This document shows positions 9,158 through 19,964 of a stretch of 64,000 nt of DNA, one piece after another (the stretch's first letter is position 1; every line of letters starts with the position of its first letter). The DNA is from Streptomyces blattellae. Its GTDB lineage: Bacteria > Actinomycetota > Actinomycetes > Streptomycetales > Streptomycetaceae. Where the stretch lies: positions 1 through 64,000 of the forward strand of contig NZ_WJBG01000117.1 in NCBI RefSeq assembly GCF_009709555.1, read 5' to 3'. A program made the translations under genes and the position numbers. The notes beneath the pieces were generated by a model that worked only from the letters and a program-made list of their open reading frames with translations, made no database searches and was not told the DNA's origin.

Positions 9158-9191
9158 CGCCCCGCCGATGACCTGCGTCTGAGGCGGGGCG
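9158..9191 (+). terminator. Possible terminator hairpin between the NlpC/P60 paralogues
   Basis: A 9-bp GC stem (CGCCCCGCC at 9158 pairing with GGCGGGGCG at 9183) with a 16-nt loop follows the first NlpC/P60 gene. There is no U-tract, as is common in high-GC actinobacteria. Confidence 0.45.
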
Positions 9192-9308
9192 TCACGTTGC
9201 GTGTCCGCGAGGGTCTTTGGCCGTCACCCCACCACGGGGCTACTGTCTGCCGCGCTTCTCCTTGCCGGGGAAGGTCCTTGTCCGCCAGCGGAAGGAGTGC
9301 GGCTTCCT

Positions 9309-10319
9309 GTGGGGTCCCATCGTCGCCTTGCACCGACCGGATTCGACCGTGGCGCCAGTGCCGCGGTCTGCGTACTGTCCGCCGCGGCCGCGGCCCTGGG
9401 CGTGATTCCGGCGGAAGCCGCGCCGTACGACGACACCCGTGCCGAGGTGGACCGCCTCTACGGGGAGGCCGAGAAGGCCACCGAGGCCTACAACAAGGCC
9501 GACGAACACACCGACAAGCTGCGGGGGCAGGTCACCGCCGCCCAGGACCGGATCGCCCGGCAGCAGGAGCGCATCAACACGATGCGGGAGACGCTCGGTT
9601 CGCTGGCCGGCGCCCAGTACCGCTCCGGCGGCATCGATCCCTCCCTCGCCCTGCTGTTCTCCGACGACCCGGAGGACTACCTCGACAAGGCGTCCGTCCT
9701 CGACCGGATCACCGCCCGCCAGGCGGGCGAGCTGAAGGATCTCCAGGACGCGATGCGCGTCCTCGGCCGGGAGCGCGTGGAGGCGACCCGGAAACTCGCC
9801 GAGCTGGAGAAGAGCCGCGAGGCCGTCGCCGCGCACAAGAAGACCGTCGAACGCAAGCTCGCGCAGGCACGGCAACTGCTCAATTCGCTGCCGGACGCCG
9901 AGCGCGCCGCCTACGGCCGTGCCTCCCGCTCCGGCCGCTACGACCTGCCCGACCTCGGCGGCGCCGTCCCGCCCTCGGGCCGCGCCGCCGCCGCGGTCGC
10001 CGCCGCCATGTCCGCGGTGGGCAGGCCGTACGTCTGGGGCGCCAACGGTCCCAGCGGCTTCGACTGCTCGGGCCTGATGCAGTGGTCGTACGCGCAGGCC
10101 GGGGTCGCCCTGCCGCGCACGTCGCAGGCCCAGGCCGGAGCGGGCACACAGGTCCCGCTCTCCGAAGCCCGGCCCGGCGACCTGGTCACCTACCACGACG
10201 CCTCCCACATCGGCATGTACATGGGCAACGGCCAGGTGATCCACGCGCCGTACCCCGGCGCACCCGTGCGCTACGACCCGGTCGGGATGATGCCGGTCAA
10301 CTCGGTCACCAGGGTCTGA
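9309..10319 (+). CDS. Secreted NlpC/P60 peptidoglycan endopeptidase (copy 2)
   Basis: A 336-residue paralogue of the preceding gene, with the same plan: signal peptide ending near AEAAP, a coiled coil beginning DDTRAEVDRLYGEAEKATE, and an NlpC/P60 domain with Cys253 in GFDCSGLMQWSY and His in DASHIGMYMGN. I place the start at the GTG at 9309 because MGSHRRLAP aligns with the N-terminus of copy 1 and GGAAGGAG lies about 11 bases upstream. The frame is open further 5' but that part has no signal-peptide logic. Copy 2 is more diverged in its linker. The tandem pair suggests an old duplication, with specialised roles in growth or sporulation likely but unproven. Confidence 0.93.
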   Translation: MGSHRRLAPTGFDRGASAAVCVLSAAAAALGVIPAEAAPYDDTRAEVDRLYGEAEKATEAYNKADEHTDKLRGQVTAAQDRIARQQERINTMRETLGSLAGAQYRSGGIDPSLALLFSDDPEDYLDKASVLDRITARQAGELKDLQDAMRVLGRERVEATRKLAELEKSREAVAAHKKTVERKLAQARQLLNSLPDAERAAYGRASRSGRYDLPDLGGAVPPSGRAAAAVAAAMSAVGRPYVWGANGPSGFDCSGLMQWSYAQAGVALPRTSQAQAGAGTQVPLSEARPGDLVTYHDASHIGMYMGNGQVIHAPYPGAPVRYDPVGMMPVNSVTRV

Positions 10320-10351
10320 CCCGCACTCGGCTGCCCCGTACGATCGGGGTC

Positions 10352-11656
10352 GTGGCTGGTCGAGGGCGGGCGTCGGGATCCCTGAACGGGACGGGTGACG
10401 TCCGGTGCGGTACAGCGCCCCGTAAGGGGCGCGGCGAACCGCGCGACCAGCCCCCGCCGGCCCGCGGCCGGCGCACCGCACATTCAGCGGAGCGCTTGGT
10501 GGTGGCGCTCTGTCTGCTGCTCGTCGCCCTGGTGTCGTGCGGCGGCCGGCCGGCGGCCGACAGGACCGAGGACGAGGTGCAGCGGGTCCTCGACATCCGG
10601 GCGGCGGCGATACTCGGCCGGGACCGGGCGGCCTTCCTGCGCACGGGGGCGCCGGGCTGGTTCGGCAATCTGCGGGAGGTGCCCCTCGCCGACTGGTCGT
10701 ACCGGGTCACGAGCGTGCGGGACACGGGCGGCACGGCGACCGCCGAGGCCGAGCTGCGCTACCGCGTCGAGGGCTACGACAAGGCGCCCGTCACCGTCGG
10801 TCGCACGCTCACTCTCAGCCAGGACGACGAGGGGGAGTGGTACGTCGAGGCGGAGCGGCCCGAGCGGAAGTCCGCCGAGCAGCTGTGGGACCAGGGCGCG
10901 GTGAGCGTCGTACGGGGTGAGCAGAGCCTGGTGATGGGGGTCGGGCAGTCCAGGGAGCGGCTGGGCGAGTTCGCGGGGCTGGCGGACCGGGCGGTGCCCG
11001 CGGTGTCGGCGGCGTGGGGCACGGACTGGTCCCGGCACGTCGTCGTCCTCGTACCGAAGTCCCTGGAGGACATGGCGCGGCTGCTGGGCTCGCCCGCCTC
11101 CTCGTACCGGGGGATCGCCGCGGTCACCACCGGCGAGACCGGCGCCTCCGCGACGGCGCCCGCGGACCGGGTGATCGTCAACCCCGACGCGTACGGCGTC
11201 CTCGGTGACACCGGCAAGCAGGTCGTGCTCACCCACGAGACCACCCATGTCGCCACCCGCGCCCACACCGGCCCCGCGACTCCCCTCTGGCTCTCCGAGG
11301 GATACGCCGACTGGGTCGGCTACCGGGGTTCCGGGCGCACACCGGCCGAGGCCGCGCCCGAACTGGAGCGAGCGGTGTCCGCGGGGGAGGCGCCGGCCGC
11401 GCTGCCCGAGGACGCGGACTTCGGCTTCTCCGGCGACGCGGCCCGGCTCGCGCGCGCCTACGAGAGCGGCTGGATGGCCTGCCGGCTGATCGCGGACCAC
11501 TGGGGCGAGGCGCGGCTCGGCGAGTTCTACCGTGCCGTCGGCGCCCACCCGGAGCGGGCGGGCGCCGTCGAGGACGCGATGAAGGAGGTGCTCGGGACGA
11601 CGCCGGCGGAGTTCACCGAGCAGTGGCGGGAGTATGTGCGGGCCCAGTTCGGCTGA
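10352..11656 (+). CDS. Putative lipoprotein gluzincin metallopeptidase
   Basis: The C-terminal half carries a zinc site: HETTH in VVLTHETTHVATR, followed by SEGYADW, whose Glu would be the third ligand, as in the peptidase MA / gluzincin clan. Near the N-terminus a hydrophobic run ends in a lipobox-like LVSC-GG, suggesting export and lipid anchoring. The start is uncertain: the GTG at 10352 gives 434 residues but includes about 20 codons made of a dispersed intergenic repeat; TTG or GTG codons at 10496-10502 begin right at the hydrophobic run and leave no basic n-region. The middle part resembles an NTF2-like domain (VQRVLDIRAAAILGRDRAAFL). Its substrate is unknown. Confidence 0.85.
   Translation: MAGRGRASGSLNGTGDVRCGTAPRKGRGEPRDQPPPARGRRTAHSAERLVVALCLLLVALVSCGGRPAADRTEDEVQRVLDIRAAAILGRDRAAFLRTGAPGWFGNLREVPLADWSYRVTSVRDTGGTATAEAELRYRVEGYDKAPVTVGRTLTLSQDDEGEWYVEAERPERKSAEQLWDQGAVSVVRGEQSLVMGVGQSRERLGEFAGLADRAVPAVSAAWGTDWSRHVVVLVPKSLEDMARLLGSPASSYRGIAAVTTGETGASATAPADRVIVNPDAYGVLGDTGKQVVLTHETTHVATRAHTGPATPLWLSEGYADWVGYRGSGRTPAEAAPELERAVSAGEAPAALPEDADFGFSGDAARLARAYESGWMACRLIADHWGEARLGEFYRAVGAHPERAGAVEDAMKEVLGTTPAEFTEQWREYVRAQFG
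10414..10475 (+). repeat. Dispersed intergenic repeat, copy A
   Basis: The stretch GCGCCCCGTAAGGGGCGCGG continuing into GCGCGACCAGCCCCC matches a repeat common in Streptomyces intergenic DNA. It has a short GC palindrome (GCGCCCC/GGGGCGC) and then a GACCAGCC block. Related copies lie at 14513, 22753 and, inverted, at 37621. Here it falls inside the 5' part of the metallopeptidase frame. Confidence 0.7.
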
Positions 11657-11689
11657 CGCACCCGCTCGTCTCGTACCGGTTCAGCCGGT

Positions 11690-11916
11690 GTGAAGGATCC
11701 GAAAGGATCGGCCGCGGTGTCCCGGACCACCAGCTCCAGCGGTCTTCCGCCGGTCCCTCCTCCGGCATTGACTTCGGATACGGCCAGTTCGAGCCCGGCG
11801 AGCAAGTGCCGGCCCGCCTCCACCCAGCCGGGCCGAGTCAGCGGGACGAGCGCGCCGAACCGGACGGAATCCCCGTCAGCCCGCCCCGCTCCGGGCGGCG
11901 ATGATGGCGTATTCAT
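11690..11916 (-). pseudogene. Truncated ABC-type branched-chain amino acid binding protein
   Basis: From the ATG at 11916 the minus strand encodes RFGALVPLTRPGWVEAG and then LELAVSEVNAGGGTGGRPLE, the start of a Peripla_BP_6 (LivJ-like) ligand-binding domain. After about 70 residues similarity stops and the frame runs on into the reverse complement of the metallopeptidase gene. A full member would have 350-400 residues, so over 80% is lost. A ribosome-site-like GGGAGACG remains upstream. It is most likely the 5' stump left after a deletion that fused this locus to the neighbouring gene. Confidence 0.75.
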
Positions 11917-12016
11917 GTGCTGGCGTCTCCCCTGTCCTGATGCGATCGCCGTCGTCCTGACGTGCCGGCGAACACGCCGGTCTCGTACGGTCCCCCGGAT
12001 TGTGCACGGTGCACGG

Positions 12017-13291
12017 TCAGGAAGGGACCGAGGTCTCCTCGGCGCGGGCGGCCGAGGCGGTCCGGGGCCGTGCGGCGGAGCCCGGCACGGTCGACCGCCA
12101 CAGCTCCCGGGCCGCCACGACGGTGGCGAGCACCAGGAGGCCGTTGCGGACGAACAGGAGGGTGACGCCGAGGGAGTCGCCGGCCACGACGTGTGCGAAG
12201 AAGACCGGGAACTCCAGCACCGTCACGAAGGACGCGGCCAGGACCAGCGCCGCCGGCACCCGCATCGGACTGGCGCGGAAGCAGAGGCAGACGGCGGCCA
12301 GGCCGACCAGCCACACCATGTACTGGGGGCTGATCACCCGGCTCGTCGTCGTGAACATCAGTACCGCCACGAAGGCCGCGTCGGCGAGGGTGTGCGCCGG
12401 GAACCGTCCGGCCCGCAGCCGCCACAGCAGCAGCCAGCCGAAGGCGAGCCCGGTCAGGGCCAGCGCGGCGGTGCTCACGACGCTCACGTACGGGCCGAGG
12501 AATTCGACCGAGCCGTAGTTGAGCAGCACCTCCCCGCTCCAGCCGAACTGCCGGGCCACCTGGAAGACGAGGGCGCCCAGCGACTCCACCTCGGTGCCGC
12601 GGTCGCGCTGGAAGGTCAGGAAGGCGAAGGCGCCGGGCATCGCGGCGGTGAAGAGTGCGGCCAGCGCCAGGACGGTCACCGCGGCCGCCGCCCAGGCCCG
12701 CCGCCGCACCGCGCCGACCAGCAGCAGCACCGGCCACACCTTGACCATCGCGCCGAATCCGGCCAGCGCGCCCAGCACGCGCGGGTGCCGGGCTCCGGCG
12801 AGCAGCGCGGCCACCGCGACGGCCGTGACCATCACGTCGTACCGCGCGTACACGGTCGGTCCCAGCAGCGGGACGCCCGCCACCCACACCCAGGCGCCGC
12901 GCAGCGACCGGCCGGGGCGCCGGCCCGCGTACCGGAGCAGGGTGAGGACGGCCAGGTCGGCGAGGAAGGCGAGGACGAAGAAGGCGTTCGCGTAGTCCAG
13001 GAAGGACAGCAGCGCGGGGGAGAGGATCGCGAGGGCCGCGGCGGGCGGGTACTGCCAGGTGACGTCGTCGAGCGGGAACGTGCCGGTGCGCAGCACCTCG
13101 TACCAGCCCTGGTAGATGACCGACACATCGCTGGTGACGTCCGGCCCCGGGAAGACGTACACCTTGAACACGAACAGCAGCAGCACCAGCCGGGTCAGAC
13201 CCCAGGTCCCCAGCAGCCACACCGGCGACCGCCTTGCGCCCGCAATGTCCACCTGAACCCCTCGCACGTTCCTGTCCGGTCCGGCAGTCAT
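12017..13291 (-). CDS. Multi-pass mannosyltransferase-like membrane protein (GT87/DUF2029)
   Basis: A 424-residue integral membrane protein with about ten hydrophobic segments and the loop VTSDVSVIYQGWYEVLRTGTFP followed by WQYPP, typical of GT87/DUF2029 polyprenyl-phosphate-mannose-dependent transferases in actinobacteria. These add mannose to lipoglycans or glycans outside the membrane. The start at 13291 (MTAGPDRN) follows GGGTGGGA and leaves a short cytoplasmic tail; the longer frame adds unconserved residues. It is divergent from a PimB-like cytoplasmic mannosyltransferase with only 71 bp between them, so a shared role in phosphatidylinositol mannoside or lipoglycan assembly is plausible. 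The GT87 call rests on topology and the loop motif. Confidence 0.85.
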   Translation of the reverse strand: MTAGPDRNVRGVQVDIAGARRSPVWLLGTWGLTRLVLLLFVFKVYVFPGPDVTSDVSVIYQGWYEVLRTGTFPLDDVTWQYPPAAALAILSPALLSFLDYANAFFVLAFLADLAVLTLLRYAGRRPGRSLRGAWVWVAGVPLLGPTVYARYDVMVTAVAVAALLAGARHPRVLGALAGFGAMVKVWPVLLLVGAVRRRAWAAAAVTVLALAALFTAAMPGAFAFLTFQRDRGTEVESLGALVFQVARQFGWSGEVLLNYGSVEFLGPYVSVVSTAALALTGLAFGWLLLWRLRAGRFPAHTLADAAFVAVLMFTTTSRVISPQYMVWLVGLAAVCLCFRASPMRVPAALVLAASFVTVLEFPVFFAHVVAGDSLGVTLLFVRNGLLVLATVVAARELWRSTVPGSAARPRTASAARAEETSVPS

Positions 13292-13362
13292 GATTTCCCA
13301 CCCGCCTGTGGGTGGGCCATGAGAGCACGGCCACACGGAGGCGCCCGGTAGGGTCGGCCGCG

Positions 13363-14505
13363 ATGGACAAGACCCTGATCGTGACGAACGACTTCCCGCC
13401 CCGGCCCGGCGGTATCCAGGCGTTCCTGCACAACATGGCGCTACGGCTCGACCCGGAGCGACTCGTCGTCTACGCGTCCACCTGGAAGCGCGGCCGGGAG
13501 GGCACCGAGGCCACCGCCGCCTTCGACGCCGAGCAGCCCTTCACCGTGGTACGCGACCGTACGACGATGCTGCTGCCGACGCCGCAGGTCACCCGGCGTG
13601 CGGTCGGGCTGCTGCGGGGGCACGGGTGCACGTCGGTGTGGTTCGGGGCGGCGGCGCCGCTCGGGCTGCTGGCGCCGGCGCTGCGGGCGGCCGGTGCCGA
13701 GCGGCTGGTGGCGACCACGCACGGGCACGAGGCGGGGTGGGCCCAGCTGCCCGCCGCGCGTCAGCTGCTGCGCCGGATCGGTCAGTCCACGGACACGATG
13801 ACCTACCTCGGCGAGTACACCCGCTCACGCATCGCGGGCGCGCTGACGGCGGACGCGGCCTCGCGGATGGTTCGGCTGCCGCCCGGCGTCGACGAGAAGA
13901 CCTTCCACCCCGAGTCGGGAGGCGACGCGGTCCGGGCCCGTCTCGGGCTCACCGACCGGCCGGTGATCGTGTGCGTGTCCCGGCTGGTGCCGCGCAAGGG
14001 CCAGGACACGCTGATCCTCGCCATGCCCCGGATCCTGGCCGAGGAGCCGGAGGCGGTACTGCTCATCGTCGGCGGCGGCCCCTACGAGCAGGAGCTGCGC
14101 AAGCTGGCGGCCCAGACCCGCGTGACCGACTCCGTACGCTTCACCGGTGCCGTCCCCTGGTCGGAGCTGCCCGCCCACTACGGCGCCGGCGACGTCTTCG
14201 CCATGCCGTGCCGGACGCGGCGGCGCGGACTCGATGTCGAGGGCCTCGGCATCGTCTACCTGGAGGCCTCCGCGACCGGGTTGCCGGTGGTCGCCGGCGA
14301 CTCGGGCGGGGCGCCGGACGCGGTGCTCGACGGGGAGACGGGCTGGGTCGTCCGCGGCGGCTCCCCGGAGGAAGCCGCCGACCGCATCACCACCCTCCTG
14401 GGAGACACCGAGCTGCGCCGCAGGATGGGGGAGCGGGGCAGGGAGTGGGTCGAGGAGAAGTGGCGCTGGGACCTGCTGGCGGAACACTTGCAGACGCTGC
14501 TGTAG
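13363..14505 (+). CDS. GT4 glycosyltransferase, PimB-like
   Basis: A 380-residue cytoplasmic GT-B enzyme. The N-terminus TLIVTNDFPPRPGGIQAFL, the TTHGHEAGW segment, the VCVSRLVPRKGQDTLI start of the second Rossmann domain, and the EGLGIVYLEASATGLPVVAG nucleotide-sugar motif (EX7E) all match PimB', the GDP-mannose-dependent alpha-1,6 phosphatidylinositol monomannoside mannosyltransferase. That assignment fits the neighbouring membrane mannosyltransferase. The ATG at 13363 starts directly at the first beta strand. The gene is followed by a dispersed repeat and then an unrelated cholesterol oxidase. Confidence 0.9.
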   Translation: MDKTLIVTNDFPPRPGGIQAFLHNMALRLDPERLVVYASTWKRGREGTEATAAFDAEQPFTVVRDRTTMLLPTPQVTRRAVGLLRGHGCTSVWFGAAAPLGLLAPALRAAGAERLVATTHGHEAGWAQLPAARQLLRRIGQSTDTMTYLGEYTRSRIAGALTADAASRMVRLPPGVDEKTFHPESGGDAVRARLGLTDRPVIVCVSRLVPRKGQDTLILAMPRILAEEPEAVLLIVGGGPYEQELRKLAAQTRVTDSVRFTGAVPWSELPAHYGAGDVFAMPCRTRRRGLDVEGLGIVYLEASATGLPVVAGDSGGAPDAVLDGETGWVVRGGSPEEAADRITTLLGDTELRRRMGERGREWVEEKWRWDLLAEHLQTLL

Positions 14506-14512
14506 TACAACG

Positions 14513-14580
14513 CTCTAAGGGGCGCGGGGCTGTGCCGACATGCGGCTCGCCGCGTGGGCGCGAGCAACCACACACAACCC
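14513..14580 (+). repeat. Dispersed intergenic repeat, copy B
   Basis: AAGGGGCGCGGGGCTGTGCC and ACATGCGGCTCGCCG, followed by a GAGCAACCACAC tail, match copies C (22753) and D (37621, inverted). It lies between the GT4 gene and cholesterol oxidase, on one edge of the segment that looks inserted. Confidence 0.75.
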
Positions 14581-14630
14581 GCACCCGCCTACGACGAAAG
14601 CGCCGCACCCCACTAGGCGGAATCAAATAA

Positions 14631-16280
<1,650 letters not shown>

Positions 16281-16305
16281 GATCCCGAAGATCCCACGTG
16301 CCGGT

Positions 16306-18102
16306 CTACTTCTGGTAGATGGCCTCGATCTCGTCCGTGTAGTCCTTCGCCACCACATTGCGCTTGAGCTTCAGTGACGGCGTCAGGTGGCCCGAATCCT
16401 CGGTGAACTGGGAGGACAGAATGCGGAACTTCCGCACCGATTCCGCCTTCGACACCGCGGCGTTGCCGTCGTCGACAGCGCTCTGGATCTCCGCGAGCAG
16501 ATCCGGGTCCTGACGCAGCGACGCCGCGGTGGAGCCCGCCGGCTTGCCGTGCTCGGCCGCCCAGCGGCCCAGGAACTCCTCGTCGATGGTGATCAGCGCG
16601 CCGACGAACGGCCGCGCGTCACCGACCACCATGCACTCCGCGACCAGCGCGTGCGCGCGGATCCGGTCCTCGATCACGGCCGGGGCGACGTTCTTGCCGC
16701 CCGCGGTGACGATGATCTCCTTCTTGCGGCCGGTGATCCGGAGGTAGCCGTCCTCGTCGAGGGTGCCGATGTCCCCGGTGTGGAACCAGCCGTCGGCCAG
16801 TGCCTCCTCGGTCGCCGCCGGGTTGTTCCAGTACTCCTTGAACAGGTGCTCGCCGTGCAGCAGCACCTCACCGTCGTCCGCGATCCGCACCACGGAACCC
16901 GGCAGCGGCTGCCCGACCGTGCCGATCTTCTGCCGGTCCCAGGGGTTGAAGGCGGTGGCGGCACAGGACTCGGTCAGGCCGTAGCCCTCCAGGACCGTGA
17001 AGCCGATGCCGCGGAAGAAGTGCCCGAGCCGCTCGCCCAGCGGGGCGCCGCCGGAGATGGCGTACTCGCCCTTGCCGCCGAGCACCGCCCGCAGCTTGCT
17101 GTAGACCAGCTTGTCGAACGCCATGTGTCTGATCTTCAGGCCGATCGACGGGCCCGAGGGGCTGTCCAGCGCCTTGCTGTACGCGATCGCGGTGTCCGCG
17201 GCCCGGTCGAAGATCTTGCCCTTGCCGTCCGCCTGCGCCTTGGCGCGTGCGCTGTTGTAGACCTTCTCGAAGACGCGCGGTACGCCCAGGATGAGCGTCG
17301 GCCGGAACGCGGCCAGCTCGTCCGTGAGGTTCGTGACGTCCGGGACGTTGCCCAGCTTGATCGGCGCCATCATCGGCGCGATCTGCACGAGCCGTCCGAA
17401 GACATGCGCGAGCGGCAGGAAGAGCAGCACGGAGCACTCGCCGGTGCGGAACAGCGGACGCAGACGCTCCACGATGTTCCCGCACTCCGCGAAGAAGCTG
17501 CGGTGGGTGAGCACACAGCCCTTCGGGCGCCCGGTGGTCCCGGAGGTGTAGACGATGGTGGCCGGATCGTCGGCCTTCGCCAGCGAGCTGCGCTCCTCGA
17601 CCGTCTCGTCGGACACGTCCTGCCCGAGCCGGCCCAGCTCCTCGACCCCGCCGGCCTCGATCTGCCAGACGTGCTTCAGGGCGGGCAGCCGGTCGCGCAC
17701 CGACTCGACGGAGGCCGCGTGGCCGTCCGTCTCCACGATGCAGGCCGTCGCGCCCGAGTCACCGAGGATCCACTGCACCTGCTCCGGCGAACTGGTCTCG
17801 TACACCGGCACGGTGACCGCGCCGGCGCACCAGATCGCGAAGTCGAGCAGCGTCCATTCGTAGCGGGTACGGGACATCAGGCCGACCCGGTCGCCCGGCA
17901 GCACGCCGGCGGCGATCAGACCCTTGGCCGCCGCATGCACCCGCGTCAGGAAGGCGGCTGCCGTCACGTCCTGCCACGTACCGCCCACCTTGCGGGCGAT
18001 CACGGCGACGTCGGGATGCTGCGCGGCGTTTCTGCGGACGATGTCGGTGAGATTGCCGTCCGCGGGGACTTCGTACAAGGCCGGAAGGCTGAACTCGCGC
18101 AA
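16306..18102 (-). CDS. Long-chain acyl-CoA synthetase (FadD15-like)
   Basis: A 598-residue AMP-forming enzyme that activates fatty acids with ATP and CoA. The adenylate P-loop IVYTSGTTGRPKG, the GYGLTES motif, the WFHTGDIGTLDEDGYL core motif and the ITGRKKEIIVTAGGKNVAP catalytic-Lys region are all intact. It resembles mycobacterial FadD15 in its start (REFSLPALYEVPADGNL). The start at 18102 is at the family N-terminus. It converges with cholesterol oxidase. Whether the two act together on sterol side chains is speculative; the enzyme is a core Streptomyces gene. Confidence 0.95.
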   Translation of the reverse strand: MREFSLPALYEVPADGNLTDIVRRNAAQHPDVAVIARKVGGTWQDVTAAAFLTRVHAAAKGLIAAGVLPGDRVGLMSRTRYEWTLLDFAIWCAGAVTVPVYETSSPEQVQWILGDSGATACIVETDGHAASVESVRDRLPALKHVWQIEAGGVEELGRLGQDVSDETVEERSSLAKADDPATIVYTSGTTGRPKGCVLTHRSFFAECGNIVERLRPLFRTGECSVLLFLPLAHVFGRLVQIAPMMAPIKLGNVPDVTNLTDELAAFRPTLILGVPRVFEKVYNSARAKAQADGKGKIFDRAADTAIAYSKALDSPSGPSIGLKIRHMAFDKLVYSKLRAVLGGKGEYAISGGAPLGERLGHFFRGIGFTVLEGYGLTESCAATAFNPWDRQKIGTVGQPLPGSVVRIADDGEVLLHGEHLFKEYWNNPAATEEALADGWFHTGDIGTLDEDGYLRITGRKKEIIVTAGGKNVAPAVIEDRIRAHALVAECMVVGDARPFVGALITIDEEFLGRWAAEHGKPAGSTAASLRQDPDLLAEIQSAVDDGNAAVSKAESVRKFRILSSQFTEDSGHLTPSLKLKRNVVAKDYTDEIEAIYQK

Positions 18103-18423
18103 GACTGCTGCTCCTCATAGGGCGCCGGCGCCACGACGGTGTGTGCTGCGACGGTGCGGTCCAAGGCTCGGGCAGGTACTCAGCGATTCCCGCGTGATCA
18201 CCGTGGAAGGCGATCGTTGTTGAAATCCTGAGTACGACTGGACTGCCCGGACGTTACCCGCCGGTATGGCTTCTATGACAGGGGGTCCCGGCGAGATGTT
18301 CGCTGCGTCACACGGATTGGTGCTTCTTCGCGCACAGTAGTCCACGGTTTTGATGCCGTGCCAGTAACCGCAGGTCCAGCCCGCACTGTTCACGTACATC
18401 GCACGGCCCTACCCTTGATCGTC
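18103..18423. other. Divergent intergenic region
   Basis: This 321-bp region separates the acyl-CoA synthetase from the phosphoesterase and must hold both promoters. It is less GC-rich than its surroundings. I see CTACCCTTGATC about 10 bases before the phosphoesterase ATG, a possible -10 box giving a very short leader. No gene or repeat is evident. Confidence 0.5.
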
Positions 18424-19221
18424 ATGGCACCCACACCGCCCGGTAACCGGGGGACACGCATTCATGTGGTCAGTGACGTGCACGGCAACGCCCGCGACCT
18501 GGCCAGAGCCGGCGACGGCGCGGACGCCCTGATCTGCCTCGGCGACCTGGTGCTGTTCCTCGACTACGCCGACCACTCGCGCGGCATCTTCCCCGACCTG
18601 TTCGGCGTCGAGAACGCCGACCGCATCGTCGAGCTGCGCACCGCCCGGCGCTTCGAGGAGGCAGGGCGGTTCGGGGCGAGCCTGTGGGCGGGCATCGGCG
18701 GTGACCGCGACGCCGCGGTCGAGAAGGCGGTACGCAAGCAGTACGCCGAGATCTTCGCGGCGTTCCCGACGCCGACGTATGCGACGTACGGCAATGTCGA
18801 CATGCCGGCCTTGTGGGCCGACTACGCCGGGCCGGGCATGACCGTCCTCGACGGGGAGCGGGTGGAGATCGCGGGCCGGGTCTTCGGGTTCGTGGGAGGC
18901 GGGCTCAGGACCCCCATGCGCACACCGTACGAGATCAGCGACGAGGAATACGCGGCGAAGATCGAGGCGGTGGGGGAGGTGGACGTGCTGTGCACGCACA
19001 TCCCCCCGGAGGTCCCCGAGCTGGTCTACGACACCGTGGCGCGGCGTTTCGAGCGGGGCAGCCGGGCGCTGCTGGCGGCGATCCACCGGACCAGGCCCCG
19101 CTACGCCCTGTTCGGCCATGTCCATCAGCCGCTCGTGCGCAGGATGCGGATCGGGGCCACGGAGTGCGTGAACGTCGGGCACTTCGCGGGGACGGGCAAG
19201 CCGTGGGCGCTTCAGTGGTGA
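18424..19221 (+). CDS. Calcineurin-like metallophosphoesterase
   Basis: A 265-residue phosphoesterase. Metal ligands appear in order: VVSDVHGN (Asp, His), CLGDLVLF (Asp), ATYGNVDM (Asn, with Asp), TCTHIPPE-type CTHIPP (His) and ALFGHVHQP (His). This is the dinuclear site of the calcineurin superfamily. Substrate is unknown. The ATG at 18424 starts just before the first strand; the longer frame to 18358 has no ribosome site. A stretch between the second and third motifs (residues about 50-100) is longer than in minimal family members. Confidence 0.9.
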   Translation: MAPTPPGNRGTRIHVVSDVHGNARDLARAGDGADALICLGDLVLFLDYADHSRGIFPDLFGVENADRIVELRTARRFEEAGRFGASLWAGIGGDRDAAVEKAVRKQYAEIFAAFPTPTYATYGNVDMPALWADYAGPGMTVLDGERVEIAGRVFGFVGGGLRTPMRTPYEISDEEYAAKIEAVGEVDVLCTHIPPEVPELVYDTVARRFERGSRALLAAIHRTRPRYALFGHVHQPLVRRMRIGATECVNVGHFAGTGKPWALQW

Positions 19222-19354
19222 GCGCCGTCCGGCAAGCCGGGTGACGGGGGTGAAGTCGGCAGGTCGGGCGCGCGGTAGCCTTCACGCTGCACACACGTGC
19301 GCACGAGGACGATCTCTGACGTTCTACCGGCCCGCATCTGGAGGAGCCACGGCG

Positions 19355-19801
19355 ATGGCGGAACACACCAGTTCGAGCATCACGATCGAGGCGGCACCGG
19401 CCGACGTCATGGGGGTGATCGCCGACTTCGCCCGCTACCCGGACTGGACCGGTGAGGTGAAGGAGGCGGAGGTCCTCAAGACCGACGGTCAGGGGCGTGC
19501 GGAAGAGGTCCGCCTGGTGATGGACGCCGGGGCGATCAAGGACGACCAGGTGCTCGGGTACACCTGGACCGGGGAGCACGAGGTCTCCTGGACGCTGGTC
19601 AAGTCCCAGATGCTGCGGTCCCTCGACGGCTCCTACATCCTCAAGCCCGCCGGCTCCGGCGCCACCGAGGTCACCTACCAGCTCACCGTCGACGTCAAGA
19701 TCCCCATGCTCGGCATGATCAAGCGCAAGGCCGAGAAGGTCATCATCGACCGCGCGCTGGCGGGCCTGAAGAAACGCGTGGAGTCGGGCCCGGCCCAGTA
19801 G
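19355..19801 (+). CDS. SRPBCC-fold (polyketide cyclase-like) protein
   Basis: A 148-residue START-like protein of the COG2867/SRPBCC type: SSSITIEAAPADVMGVIADF, then ARYPDWTGEVKEAEVL, then an extended sheet and a C-terminal helix (ALAGLKKRVES). These bind a hydrophobic ligand in a central cavity. The start at 19355 follows GGAGGAG by about 9 bases. Similar proteins lie near fatty acid and phospholipid genes in many actinobacteria. A catalytic role is not indicated. Confidence 0.9.
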   Translation: MAEHTSSSITIEAAPADVMGVIADFARYPDWTGEVKEAEVLKTDGQGRAEEVRLVMDAGAIKDDQVLGYTWTGEHEVSWTLVKSQMLRSLDGSYILKPAGSGATEVTYQLTVDVKIPMLGMIKRKAEKVIIDRALAGLKKRVESGPAQ

Positions 19802-19964
19802 GGAGATCGGCAAAGCCGCGGGCAGTCGTGCCGCCTGGGGGCGGCAGGGGTGGGCGCGGGCGGCAACCCGTCAGCGCCGGGCCGCGCGACCCATCCCCGG
19901 CCCGCATCGGTGCCGGGCCCCGCGCCACCGGGCTGCACGGAGACGTCCGTTACGGTTCACCCCT

